From: Clostridia bacterium
Lineage (GTDB): Bacteria; Bacillota; Clostridia; Oscillospirales; SIG627
NCBI GenBank assembly: GCA_017453605.1
Contig: JAFTEP010000129.1
Coordinates: forward strand, 1-28,701
Length of the DNA: 28,701 nucleotides
Reading direction: 5' to 3'
The notes under the pieces are model-generated. The model did not search any database. It worked only from the letters and a program-made list of their open reading frames with translations, and was not told the origin of the DNA. Shown here in pieces: positions 1-7,798 of the stretch; position 1 is the first letter of the stretch, and every line of letters begins with the position of its first letter. The translations under genes and the position numbers were made by a program.

Positions 1-1411
1 AGTTGCCCATAAGACGGTTTCGTCCGTGGATTCCGCCGACTGCCTCTCCTGCAACGTACAGATTTTCAATGTCAGACATACCGTCCTGTGTAATTCTGAT
101 GCCGCCGTTCTGGTAGTGAAGCGTCGGATAGACGAGGATGGGTTCCTTGCGGATGTCGATGTCGTACTTGCCGAACATCCTGAGCATCGCGGGGATCCTC
201 TTTTCGATCGTGCCCTCGCCGCCCTTGATCTCGATCATAGGAGTGTCGAGCCAGACGCCGATTCCGCCGGGCGTCTTCACGCCCTTGCCCCTGTCGGAGC
301 ATTCGCGGATGATCGAAGCCGCGCTGACGTCTCTGGTCTCCAGCGGGTGCATGAAGACTTCGCCGTCCGCGTTGACGAGTTTCGCTCCGAGGGATCTGAC
401 CTTCTCGGTGACCAGAGCGCCGAAGATCTGCTCGGGGAACGCCGCGCCGGTGGGGTGATACTGGAGGGTGTCGGCGTAGAGGAGCTTCGCGCCCGCTCTG
501 TAAGCGAGGACCAGACCGTCCGCGGTCGCGCCGTAGTGGTTGGAGGTCGGGAAGCCCTGATAGTGCAGTCTGCCCGCGCCGCCGGTGGCGATGACGACGG
601 TCTTCGCCCTTGCGACGAGCAGTTCTCTGGTCTCCATGTTCATGAGCACCGCGCCGGCGGCCTTGCCGTTCTCGTCGAGGATCAGTTCTACCGCGGCGGT
701 GAAATCGACGACCGGGATCCCGCGGTTGAGGACCTCGTCGCGCAGGGTGCGCATGATCTCGGCTCCGCTGTAGTCCTTCGCGGCGTGCATCCTCTTGCGG
801 GAGGTTCCGCCTCCGTGGGTGGTGATCATAGTGCCGTCGGGAGCCTTGTCGAACTCCACTCCGAGGGCGTCGAGCCACTGGATGGCGTCGGGAGCCTCGG
901 TGACGAGTTTGTAAAGAAGCTCGGGCTTGGCGGCGAAGTGTCCGCCTCCGAAGGCGTCGAGATAGTGCTGCGCGGGAGAGTCGTTGGGCTTGTCGGCGGC
1001 CTGGATGCCGCCCTCCGCCATCATCGTGTTGGCGTCGCCGATGCGGAGCTTGGTGACGATCATCGCCTTGGCTCCGGCGTTGTCGGCCTCGATCGCCGCG
1101 GAGGAACCCGCGCCGCCGCCGCCGATGATGAGAACGTCGACGTCGTAGTCGACCTTTGTCAGGTCGATCTTCTCGTTCTGGATGCGGCTGTTCGCCTGCA
1201 GGAGTCCGGCAAGCTCGAGCGGGACCTTCTCGCCCTTGTTGGGGCCGACAGAAAGGACGGCGAACTGATCCTGCTTGTAGTCGGGATGATAGGTCGCAAG
1301 CAGCTTTTCCTTTTCATCCGCGGTCATTCTGCGGGGCTCGAAAACGGTGTTCTGCGCCCTTGCCGCCTCCACCTTTTTGATGGATTCGAGCATCGTTTTA
1401 TCGGTGTACAT
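1..1411 (-). CDS. Fumarate reductase/succinate dehydrogenase-type flavoprotein subunit, TfrA-like (C-terminus cut by window edge)
   Basis: FAD-dependent subunit expected to interconvert fumarate and succinate in the cytoplasm. The 470 visible residues start at an ATG 13 nt after the preceding gene, with an AAGGGGG ribosome site. A Rossmann FAD motif (GGGGAGSSAA) lies near residue 98. The family's catalytic elements are visible: HPTG, the general-acid Arg in TEKVRSLGAKL, RDVSAASIIRE, and the His of LHYQNGGI. It breaks off at NRLMGNS, just before the usual capping end. The segment that carries the flavin-linking His in SdhA/FrdA (SHTVAAxGG) reads ANTMMAEGGI, so FAD is probably not covalently bound, as in thiol:fumarate reductase or L-aspartate oxidase. 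The FrdB-like neighbour and the Hdr-Flx genes argue for fumarate reductase. L-aspartate oxidase is less likely because no nadA/nadC is seen and an FeS subunit is paired with it. Confidence 0.88.
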   Translation of the reverse strand, partial: MYTDKTMLESIKKVEAARAQNTVFEPRRMTADEKEKLLATYHPDYKQDQFAVLSVGPNKGEKVPLELAGLLQANSRIQNEKIDLTKVDYDVDVLIIGGGGAGSSAAIEADNAGAKAMIVTKLRIGDANTMMAEGGIQAADKPNDSPAQHYLDAFGGGHFAAKPELLYKLVTEAPDAIQWLDALGVEFDKAPDGTMITTHGGGTSRKRMHAAKDYSGAEIMRTLRDEVLNRGIPVVDFTAAVELILDENGKAAGAVLMNMETRELLVARAKTVVIATGGAGRLHYQGFPTSNHYGATADGLVLAYRAGAKLLYADTLQYHPTGAAFPEQIFGALVTEKVRSLGAKLVNADGEVFMHPLETRDVSAASIIRECSDRGKGVKTPGGIGVWLDTPMIEIKGGEGTIEKRIPAMLRMFGKYDIDIRKEPILVYPTLHYQNGGIRITQDGMSDIENLYVAGEAVGGIHGRNRLMGN

Positions 1412-1424
1412 CCTGTTTTCCCCC

Positions 1425-2099
1425 TTATTTCTCGATCTCTCTTGAGTTGTAGAGCTCTTTCATTTCGGAGACCGGCTTGTTCATGAGAGCCTCAATGAGC
1501 TCGTTGAAGGTGCCATCCTTTATCTCCTTGACCCTGTCCTCGAGGTGCTGACTCTTCGGAGCAAGATACTTTCCGTAGATCCTTCTCGCTAAAAGCGCGA
1601 CCTGCGGATGGGAGATCCCGGCGGGGCATCTCGAAGAGCAGACGCCGCACATGACGCAGTCGAAGGATTCTTCGGCGCATTTGGCGAAATCGCCTCTCTG
1701 AGCGTAGGCGATGTACTGCATGACGTTGAGCCCCTGGGTGCAGCTCTTGGTGCAGGCGTTGCAGCCGATGCAGCTGTAGATCTCGGGATAAAGCTGCATC
1801 ATGACCTGCTGGGTCGCGGGGACCTTCTCGATGTCGTAGACCTGCTTGACGAGCGGGAAAAAGGGCAGAGTCGCGACGTACATCTCGTCGGCGACCTTCG
1901 TCTGGCAGGCGAGACAAACTTTCAGCTCCCTGTCGCCCTTGATGCGGTAGATCGTGGCGCAGGCGCCGCAGAAGCCGTTGCGGCAGCCGCAGCCGCGCAC
2001 GAGCTGATACCCTGCGTATTCCATCGCGCCCATTATGGTCAGATTCGCGGGCACGCGGTAGAGCTTGCCCATCAGGTAGACTTTAACCATTTCTTCCAT
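1425..2099 (-). CDS. Fumarate reductase iron-sulfur subunit, equivalent to the N-terminal half of TfrB
   Basis: Electron-relay partner of the downstream flavoprotein. The 224-residue protein starts at an ATG preceded by GAGG at 7 nt; a longer TTG start upstream is less likely. An N-terminal [2Fe-2S] ferredoxin domain has Cys 37, 39, 44, 47 and a later Cys 62/65. Two CxxCxxCxxxC motifs follow at Cys 110-120 (CIGCNACTKSC) and 148-158 (CVMCGVCSSRCP). This is an SdhB/FrdB-type layout, but with two complete 4Fe-4S-like motifs, as in HdrC. It lacks the C-terminal CCG (HdrB-like) half of methanogen TfrB; a separate HdrB is encoded in the same operon. No transmembrane segment is visible and no cytochrome b or anchor gene is nearby, so the enzyme is probably soluble. 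It is 49 nt downstream of flxA. Confidence 0.88.
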   Translation of the reverse strand: MEEMVKVYLMGKLYRVPANLTIMGAMEYAGYQLVRGCGCRNGFCGACATIYRIKGDRELKVCLACQTKVADEMYVATLPFFPLVKQVYDIEKVPATQQVMMQLYPEIYSCIGCNACTKSCTQGLNVMQYIAYAQRGDFAKCAEESFDCVMCGVCSSRCPAGISHPQVALLARRIYGKYLAPKSQHLEDRVKEIKDGTFNELIEALMNKPVSEMKELYNSREIEK

Positions 2100-2148
2100 G
2101 TGTTTTGACCTCAATTCTTTCAAACTCTCAAACTCTATCCGTGCCGGA

Positions 2149-2973
2149 TCAATACTCTGCGGGCAGCTGTTCGAGCTGATCGCAGCGGAACACGGGGCCG
2201 TCCTTGCAGATATACTTGGAACCGATGTTGCATCTGCCGCACTTGCCGATGCCGCACTTCATGCGCATTTCCATCGTCGTGTAGACCTGCTCCTTGTTGA
2301 AGCCCAGCTCGACGAGTCCGGCGAGCGTGAACTTGATCATGATCGGCGGACCGCAGATGATGACGGTCTTGTTCGTGTCGAAGCCGATCTCCTTGACGTA
2401 GTTGGGGACGAATCCGACGTGGCCGTCCCAGCCGTCCTGCGGGCGGTCGATGGTGAGATAGACGTCGAAGTCGTCTTCCTTGCACCACTCGTCGGTGATC
2501 TCGGGATAGTCGACCAGATCGTCGGCGCTGCGCGAGCCGTAGACCACGTCGATGTGGCCGTAGGAGGAGCGCTTAGCGCGGCAGTAGTTGATGACGGATC
2601 TCAAAGGAGCAAGTCCGATGCCGCCGGCGACGAACACGAGGTCCTTTCCGGCGAAGTCCGTGTCGACCGGGAAGCCGTTGCCGTAGGGTCCGCGGACGGT
2701 GACCGCCTGACCCGGCTCCATGGCGTGGAGCCACGAGGTGAGACAGCCGCACTTCTTGATCGAGAACTCCATGAACTCCTTGTTCGTGGGGGACGAAGTG
2801 ACGGAGAACATCGCCTCGCCGACTCCGGGGACGGAGAGCATGGCGCACTGGCCGGGGATGTGCTCGAAGGGCTTCGAGCCGTCGGGCATGGCGACCCGGA
2901 AGGTCTTGACGTCCGGGGTATCTCTTCTGACGTCGGTGATGACGCCGATAACGGGAACCAGAGGATTATTCAT
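2149..2973 (-). CDS. flxA: FlxA-like FAD/NAD(H)-binding oxidoreductase subunit
   Basis: Predicted NADH dehydrogenase subunit of a cytoplasmic Flx-Hdr complex, feeding electrons from NADH through FAD to the Fe-S subunits. In its 274 residues a ferredoxin-reductase-type FAD domain comes first (RGPYGNGFP near 94-102). A nucleotide-binding domain follows (VAGGIGLAPLRS at 115-126, CGPPIM at 208-212). A C-terminal [2Fe-2S] motif has Cys 240, 245, 248 and 256. The same fold occurs in sulfhydrogenase gamma, anaerobic sulfite reductase B and PyrK-like proteins. The adjoining MvhD-like and HdrABC genes point to FlxA. The start overlaps the end of flxB by 8 nt and has a GGGAGG ribosome site inside flxB, implying translational coupling. 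Confidence 0.88.
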   Translation of the reverse strand: MNNPLVPVIGVITDVRRDTPDVKTFRVAMPDGSKPFEHIPGQCAMLSVPGVGEAMFSVTSSPTNKEFMEFSIKKCGCLTSWLHAMEPGQAVTVRGPYGNGFPVDTDFAGKDLVFVAGGIGLAPLRSVINYCRAKRSSYGHIDVVYGSRSADDLVDYPEITDEWCKEDDFDVYLTIDRPQDGWDGHVGFVPNYVKEIGFDTNKTVIICGPPIMIKFTLAGLVELGFNKEQVYTTMEMRMKCGIGKCGRCNIGSKYICKDGPVFRCDQLEQLPAEY

Positions 2974-4003
2974 TGTCGCTGCCTCCCAACTCTTTGATGA
3001 CCTTGACGATATTGAGCGCGGAGGGGCACTTTCTTACGCAGCGTCCGCATCCCACGCAGGAGAAATCGCCGCCGTTGTTCTTCGGGAAATACACGAGCTT
3101 GTGCATGAATCTCTGACGGAACCTTTCCATCTGAGTGAGCCTCGGATTGTGTCCCGCCGCCTGGGTGAACTCCCAGAACATGCAGGAATCCCAGCATCTG
3201 AAGCGGTTTATGCCGTGGCCGGTGTCGAAGTCCCTGATGTCGTAGCACTGGCAGGTCGGGCAGACGAAGGTGCAGGTGCCGCAGCCGAGACAGCCCTGGC
3301 TGAGCTCTCCCCATTTCCACCACTGGACGGCTTCGAGCTCGTCCTGCTTTTTGATGTTGTCGAGCGGGAGCGAACTGAACGGGAGCTTCTTCAAGATCCC
3401 GGCGATCCTCTCCTTCTCGTCGGCGAGAGCCTTTTCGTCGTCCTTTGAAGCGTCTTCAAGAGCGGTCGAGACCTCGTCGAGGAGCTTTTCGCCCTTTTCG
3501 GTCAGGGCTTCGAGGATCATCGAGCCGCCGACGAATGTCGCCCTCGCGTCACCGCCGGGAGCGGAGGCGTCGATGCCGAAATTCATGCAGAAGCAGGTCT
3601 CTTCGGGCTCTGCGCAGGCGAGAGTGACGATCGTTCCGTTGGCGCGGCGCGTCTGATACATGACGTCGACGGGATCGGCGAGAAAGACCTTGTCGAGAAG
3701 CTCGAAACTCCTCGCGTCGCAGGCCCTCACTCCGAAGACGACGAACTTTTCGTCGGCGGGAGCGACCGGATCGACGCTGATGGCGTTCTTGTCGAGCTTG
3801 AATTTTGCGAAGCACTCGCTCTGCGGGAAGAACAAGTCCTTCGCGGAGCGCGTTGTCTGCAAAGCGTCGAGCCTGACCTTTTCGTCTTTGCTCCAGGGAT
3901 AGAAGTCGACCTTGCCCGCCTTCTCTATCGGAAGATAGAGCGCGCGGGAGGCGGAGATCGCCTCAAACAGAGCGTCGGAGTTTTTTACTGACAGCTTTTT
4001 CAT
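2966..4003 (-). CDS. flxB: FlxB-like 4Fe-4S dicluster protein (anaerobic sulfite reductase A / hydrogenase beta type)
   Basis: Fe-S electron-transfer subunit of the Flx module. A roughly 230-residue N-terminal region of the HydB/AsrA type is followed by two [4Fe-4S] motifs. They are Cys 238-241-244-248 (CLGCGTCTFVCP, then CQC) and Cys 316-319-322-326 (CVGCGRCVRKCP). The intervening stretch with RCWDSCMFWEFTQAAGHNPR is characteristic of this family. The 345-residue length is typical. The gene overlaps flxC by 4 nt and flxA by 8 nt. On sequence alone it could be a hydrogenase or sulfite reductase beta subunit, but no hydrogenase large subunit or siroheme subunit is present, so FlxB is the better name. 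Confidence 0.85.
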   Translation of the reverse strand: MKKLSVKNSDALFEAISASRALYLPIEKAGKVDFYPWSKDEKVRLDALQTTRSAKDLFFPQSECFAKFKLDKNAISVDPVAPADEKFVVFGVRACDARSFELLDKVFLADPVDVMYQTRRANGTIVTLACAEPEETCFCMNFGIDASAPGGDARATFVGGSMILEALTEKGEKLLDEVSTALEDASKDDEKALADEKERIAGILKKLPFSSLPLDNIKKQDELEAVQWWKWGELSQGCLGCGTCTFVCPTCQCYDIRDFDTGHGINRFRCWDSCMFWEFTQAAGHNPRLTQMERFRQRFMHKLVYFPKNNGGDFSCVGCGRCVRKCPSALNIVKVIKELGGSDNE

Positions 4004-4983
4004 TTGCCGGCTCCTCCTCTCTCGCGGACGACGGAGGGGTCCGCGTCTGTCTTTTCAAAGTCGGTGACCGGGGAAATGCTCCCCTCTTTTTCGCCGGCCT
4101 GATAGAAACCGTAGAGCTCGTTGATGTCTTTGATGTACTTTCTGTTCAGAAGGTGGAGCGGGATGCCCTGGGGGCAGACCCTCGAGCACTCTCCGCAGTC
4201 GGTGCAGCGTCCGCAGACGTGGAAGGAGCGGATGATGTGATAGAGCTTTTCCTCGAAGCTGTCACTGTTGGCGCGTGAGGCGATGCCGCTGGCGTCGTTG
4301 TCGAAAACGCACTTCTCGCAGGTGCAGGCGGGACAGGCGTTGCGGCAGGCGTTGCAGCGGATGCACTTTGAAAGCTCGCTCCTCCAGAACTCGAATCTCT
4401 CGTCCGGAGTCATCCTTTCGAGCTTTTCGACCTCCTCGAAGCGGTCGCCCGAAGGACCCTTCTCCTCGTCGGCGCAAAGAAGCTCGTCGAAGACGGCGTG
4501 CTTTCCGCCGCGGCAGACGCGGCATCTTGTGATGAGCGCCTTCTCGCGCGGCAGGGTCTTTTTGCCGTAGACGGTATCGATGACAAGATCATCCCCGTCC
4601 TCTTCAACGGCGGTCATTCCCTTGATGCCGTTCTGTCTGATCTTCTCGGCGTCGAGCATCCCGTCGCAGCCTATGCCTAAGATATAGAGCTTCGAGCGGT
4701 CGATGCGGTGCTCGGTGAAGAGCTGATTGAGGCTGTAGGTGTCGCAGGGCTTGGCGCAGACCAGGACTCTGCCGTCTTTTTTAGCCTCGGTGACAAGGAA
4801 TTTTGAAAGATTGGGACCGCAGAAGGAGTCGTAGACGAAGCTTTCGAGCTCTTCGGCGTCATTGAACACCGCGGGGCTCGCGTCCCAGAAGAACTCCCCT
4901 TTCCTCCAGCCGACGGCGCGGTCTACCGTCTTGTTTTCGATGAGCTCGAGGATCCTCTTTTTGATCAGTTCTGTTCTTTGCAT
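4000..4983 (-). CDS. flxC: FlxC-like 4Fe-4S protein
   Basis: Second Fe-S subunit of the Flx module, 327 residues. The ATG at 4983 was chosen because GGAGG lies 7 nt upstream; the frame stays open further upstream but is out of register with flxD there. The N-terminal half has conserved Cys-rich turns (CAKPCDT near 76-82, GIGCDGM near 103-109, CRVCRGGKH near 154-162), as in F420 hydrogenase/dehydrogenase beta-like proteins. The C-terminal half has two ferredoxin motifs: Cys 207-210-213-217 (with an additional CTCEKC) and Cys 257-260-263-266-270. It overlaps flxD by 19 nt and flxB by 4 nt. The assignment as FlxC relies on order and domain type together. Confidence 0.82.
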   Translation of the reverse strand: MQRTELIKKRILELIENKTVDRAVGWRKGEFFWDASPAVFNDAEELESFVYDSFCGPNLSKFLVTEAKKDGRVLVCAKPCDTYSLNQLFTEHRIDRSKLYILGIGCDGMLDAEKIRQNGIKGMTAVEEDGDDLVIDTVYGKKTLPREKALITRCRVCRGGKHAVFDELLCADEEKGPSGDRFEEVEKLERMTPDERFEFWRSELSKCIRCNACRNACPACTCEKCVFDNDASGIASRANSDSFEEKLYHIIRSFHVCGRCTDCGECSRVCPQGIPLHLLNRKYIKDINELYGFYQAGEKEGSISPVTDFEKTDADPSVVRERGGAGK

Positions 4984-5423
4984 CTGAGATCCTCCAGCCT
5001 TTTGTTTTCTCCGAGCGAGGCGATCTTCTGAGCGAAATCGTTCATGACAGCCGAGAACTTCGCGCCCTCGGCGGCGGAGACCCACTCTACTCTGGTCCTT
5101 TCCCTCTCGATGCCGAGAAAATCGAGCATCGAGAACAGGAGCGTCATTCTTCTTCTCGTGTAGTAGTTGCCGGTAGTGTAGTGGCAGTCGCCGGGGTGAC
5201 AGCCGCAGAGGATGACTCCGTCGGCTCCCCTCTGGAAAGCCTTGAGCACGAAGCTCGGATTGACCCTGCAGGAGCAGGGGACTCTGATGATCTTGACCTC
5301 GGCGGGATAGCTCATCCTGCCCGATCCGGCAAGATCCGCGCCGGCGTAGCTGCACCAGTTGCAGCAGAACGCCACGATCAGAGGCTTGAAATCCTTCTTA
5401 TCTTTTTTATCTTCTATTTGCAT
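4965..5423 (-). CDS. flxD: FlxD / MvhD-like [2Fe-2S] electron-transfer protein
   Basis: A 152-residue MvhD-family protein (methyl-viologen-reducing hydrogenase delta subunit type). It would link the NADH-oxidising Flx subunits to HdrA. The Cys pattern of the family is clear: CCNWC at 20-24, CSC at 50-52, and CGCHPGDCHY at 73-82. In methanogens MvhD bridges hydrogenase and HdrA; in the Flx system the MvhD-like subunit bridges the NADH module instead. The start overlaps the last 10 nt of hdrA, giving strong translational coupling. A Lys/Asp-rich N-terminal tail precedes the fold. Confidence 0.9.
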   Translation of the reverse strand: MQIEDKKDKKDFKPLIVAFCCNWCSYAGADLAGSGRMSYPAEVKIIRVPCSCRVNPSFVLKAFQRGADGVILCGCHPGDCHYTTGNYYTRRRMTLLFSMLDFLGIERERTRVEWVSAAEGAKFSAVMNDFAQKIASLGENKRLEDLRCKEQN

Positions 5424-7399
5424 ATCGCATCCACCTCCGACATGATCTGTCTGTTGCTGAAGCCCTTCAGATCCATCGCGCCCGAGGGGCAGGCCACCGT
5501 GCAGGCGCCGCAGCCCTGGCAGACCGCGGGATTGACGGACGAGACCCTGCGGACCACGGTCTTCCCGGCGATGCGGAATTCCTTATCGAGATAGGTGATC
5601 GCTCCGTAGGGGCAGACCTTCTCGCAAGCCGAGCAGCCGTTGCAGAGCATCTCGTCGGACGAAGCCACGCAGGGATTGCCCTTGAGGCTGTCCTTCGCGA
5701 GCAGTCCGATGACCTTCGCCGCGGCGGCTCCCGCCTGGCTGACGGTCTCGGGGATGTCCTTGGGTCCCTGGCACACGCCGGAGAGGAACACGCCGGCGGT
5801 CGGGCTCTCGACGGGACGCAGCTTCGGATGAGCCTCGGTGAAGAAATCGTTGGTGTCCATGCTCGCTCTCAGAAGCGTCGCGAGAGGACGGGCGCTCTTG
5901 TCGGGCTCGATCGCGGCGGCGAGGACGACCATATCGGCGTCTAAAGTTAGCTGCTCGTTCGCGATCAGGTCGGAAGCGAAGACCTTCAGCTTGTCGCCCT
6001 CGGGAGCGACCCTGCCGACCATGCCCTTGATATAGTGTACGCCGTACTGCTCGACTGCGCGTCTGTAGAACTCGTCGAAGCCCTTGCCGGGAGTCCTCAC
6101 GTCGATGTAGAAGACGTAGACCTCGGTGTCGGGATATTTTTCTCTGGTGAGCATCGCGTGCTTCGCGGTGTACATACAGCAGATCTTCGAGCAGTATTCC
6201 TTGCCGCATTCCCTGGTGTCCCTCGAACCGACGCACTGGACGAAGACGATCGTGTGCGGGTGCTTTCCGTCGGACGGACGCAGAAGGACGCCGTTGGTGG
6301 GACCGGCGGCGTTCATCAGCCTCTCGTATTCGAGGGAGGTGACGACGTCTTTTGATTTATTGTAGGAATACTCGCCGAACTTGTCGGGCTTGATCTGCTC
6401 GTATCCGGTCGCGACGACTATCGCGCCGTACTTTTCCTCGACGATCTCGTCCTTCTGGGTGTAGTCGATGGCTTTCGCGCCGCAGACCTTCGAGCAGACG
6501 CCGCACTTGCCGGTCTTCAGCATCATGCAGTAGTCCGGGTCGATGGTCGCGACCTTCGGCACGGCCTGCGCGAAGGGGATGTAGATCGCGCGGTGATAAT
6601 CCATTCCCATATTGAACTCGTTGGGAACTTTTTTCTGCGGGCATTTTTCCGTGCATTCGCCGCAGCCGGTGCAGAGATCGGCGTTGACGTATCTGGCCTT
6701 CTTTCTGATCTGCACGGTGAAGTTGCCGACGAAGCCCGAAACGTCCTCGACCTCGCTGTAGGCGTAGATCTTTATCTTCTCGTGCTGGGCGGCGTCGACC
6801 ATCTTCGGGGTGAGGATGCAGGCGGCGCAGTCGAGCGTCGGGAAGGTCTTGTCGAGCTGGGCCATCTTTCCGCCGATGGTCGGCTTCTTTTCGACTATGT
6901 CGACTTCGAATCCCGCGTCGGCGATGTCGAGCGCGGTCTGGATCCCGGCGATGCCGCCGCCGATGACGAGGGCGCGCTTGGTGACCGGGGTCTCTCCCGC
7001 TTCGAGAGGCGTGTTGAGGTTGACCTTCGCGACCGCCGCTCTTCCGAGGATGATCGCCTTTTCGGTCGCCTCGGCCCTGTCCTTGTGGATCCACGAATCC
7101 TGCTCGCGGATGTTGGCGATCTCGACCATATACGGGTTGAGACCGGCTGACGCGGCGGTCTTGCGGAAGGTCGCCTCGTGCATCCTCGGAGAGCAGGAGC
7201 AGATCACCGCTCCGGAGAGCTTATGCTCTTTTATGGCGTTCTTTATTATGTTCTGACCCGCCTCGGAGCACATATACTGATAGTCCGTGGAGAAGACAAC
7301 GCCCGGTTCGTTGGCGAGCGCTTCAGCCACGGCGTGAACGTCTACCGTGCCGGCTATGTTGCTTCCGCACCAGCAGACAAATACACCGATCCTCTGCAT
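5414..7399 (-). CDS. hdrA: HdrA-like FAD/iron-sulfur subunit (electron-bifurcating flavoprotein)
   Basis: Core subunit of soluble heterodisulfide-reductase-type complexes. In characterised homologues its FAD is the site of flavin-based electron bifurcation. The 661 residues have an N-terminal Cys domain (VCWCGSN at 8-14, MCSEAGQN at 43-50, CSCSPRMHE at 67-75). The FAD-binding motif is GGGIAGIQTALDIADAG at 147-163, and TLDCAACILTPKM at 188-200 carries further cluster ligands. A ferredoxin pair follows at Cys 243-253 and 291-306. A C-terminal ferredoxin domain has Cys 586-596 and 627-637. No in-frame stop or selenocysteine site is seen. The start is 12 nt after hdrC with an AAGGAGG site. Length and domain order match full-length HdrA. 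Confidence 0.94.
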   Translation of the reverse strand: MQRIGVFVCWCGSNIAGTVDVHAVAEALANEPGVVFSTDYQYMCSEAGQNIIKNAIKEHKLSGAVICSCSPRMHEATFRKTAASAGLNPYMVEIANIREQDSWIHKDRAEATEKAIILGRAAVAKVNLNTPLEAGETPVTKRALVIGGGIAGIQTALDIADAGFEVDIVEKKPTIGGKMAQLDKTFPTLDCAACILTPKMVDAAQHEKIKIYAYSEVEDVSGFVGNFTVQIRKKARYVNADLCTGCGECTEKCPQKKVPNEFNMGMDYHRAIYIPFAQAVPKVATIDPDYCMMLKTGKCGVCSKVCGAKAIDYTQKDEIVEEKYGAIVVATGYEQIKPDKFGEYSYNKSKDVVTSLEYERLMNAAGPTNGVLLRPSDGKHPHTIVFVQCVGSRDTRECGKEYCSKICCMYTAKHAMLTREKYPDTEVYVFYIDVRTPGKGFDEFYRRAVEQYGVHYIKGMVGRVAPEGDKLKVFASDLIANEQLTLDADMVVLAAAIEPDKSARPLATLLRASMDTNDFFTEAHPKLRPVESPTAGVFLSGVCQGPKDIPETVSQAGAAAAKVIGLLAKDSLKGNPCVASSDEMLCNGCSACEKVCPYGAITYLDKEFRIAGKTVVRRVSSVNPAVCQGCGACTVACPSGAMDLKGFSNRQIMSEVDAICK

Positions 7400-7411
7400 T
7401 ACGTCTCCTCC

Positions 7412-7798
7412 TTACTTGGAATACTTTCTGAACGCGCTGACGATCGCCTGCTGAGGCAGCTCGCCGTCGATGAGAGCGGGGATATCGTCAGCTTTCAGGT
7501 GATTGGCGCCCTGGGGACGGATGAACCTGAGGCGGATCGCCTCGATGATGTTCGCGGGCTCGACCTGCCTCGGGCAGCGCTCCACGCAGGCGAAGCACGA
7601 CATACAGCGGTAGAGGGCGGCGGAACCGGCGAGCTTTTCAATATCGCCCTTCTCGGCAAGATAGACGAACTCGTGAGGCAGGATGTCCATTTCGCCGTAG
7701 GCGGGACAGGTGGCGGAGCACTTGCCGCAGCGCATACACTTGACGGCCCGGGTGCCGCTCACGCGCTCGATCTCGGCGCTGATCTCTTTTTTGGTCAT
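7412..7798 (-). CDS. hdrC: HdrC-like iron-sulfur subunit
   Basis: Small 128-residue electron-relay subunit with two [4Fe-4S] motifs, Cys 21-24-27-31 (CMRCGKCSATCP) and Cys 65-68-71-75 (CMSCFACVERCP). Spacing and flanking helices are typical of HdrC, which passes electrons from HdrA to HdrB. The start overlaps the hdrB stop by 4 nt (ATGA), so the two genes are translationally coupled and probably give equal amounts of protein. No membrane segment is present, which separates it from DsrK/HmcF-type membrane relatives. Confidence 0.93.
   Translation of the reverse strand: MTKKEISAEIERVSGTRAVKCMRCGKCSATCPAYGEMDILPHEFVYLAEKGDIEKLAGSAALYRCMSCFACVERCPRQVEPANIIEAIRLRFIRPQGANHLKADDIPALIDGELPQQAIVSAFRKYSK

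Noticed and set aside
26..1486. 486-residue plus-strand frame opposite the fumarate reductase flavoprotein
   Set aside because: The minus-strand translation has a full set of flavoprotein motifs; this one is an Asp/Gly/Val-rich complement.
2149..4003. Anaerobic sulfite reductase or sulfhydrogenase beta/gamma subunits
   Set aside because: Domain types match, but no siroheme subunit or NiFe hydrogenase subunits are present; the MvhD and HdrABC neighbours fit FlxAB.
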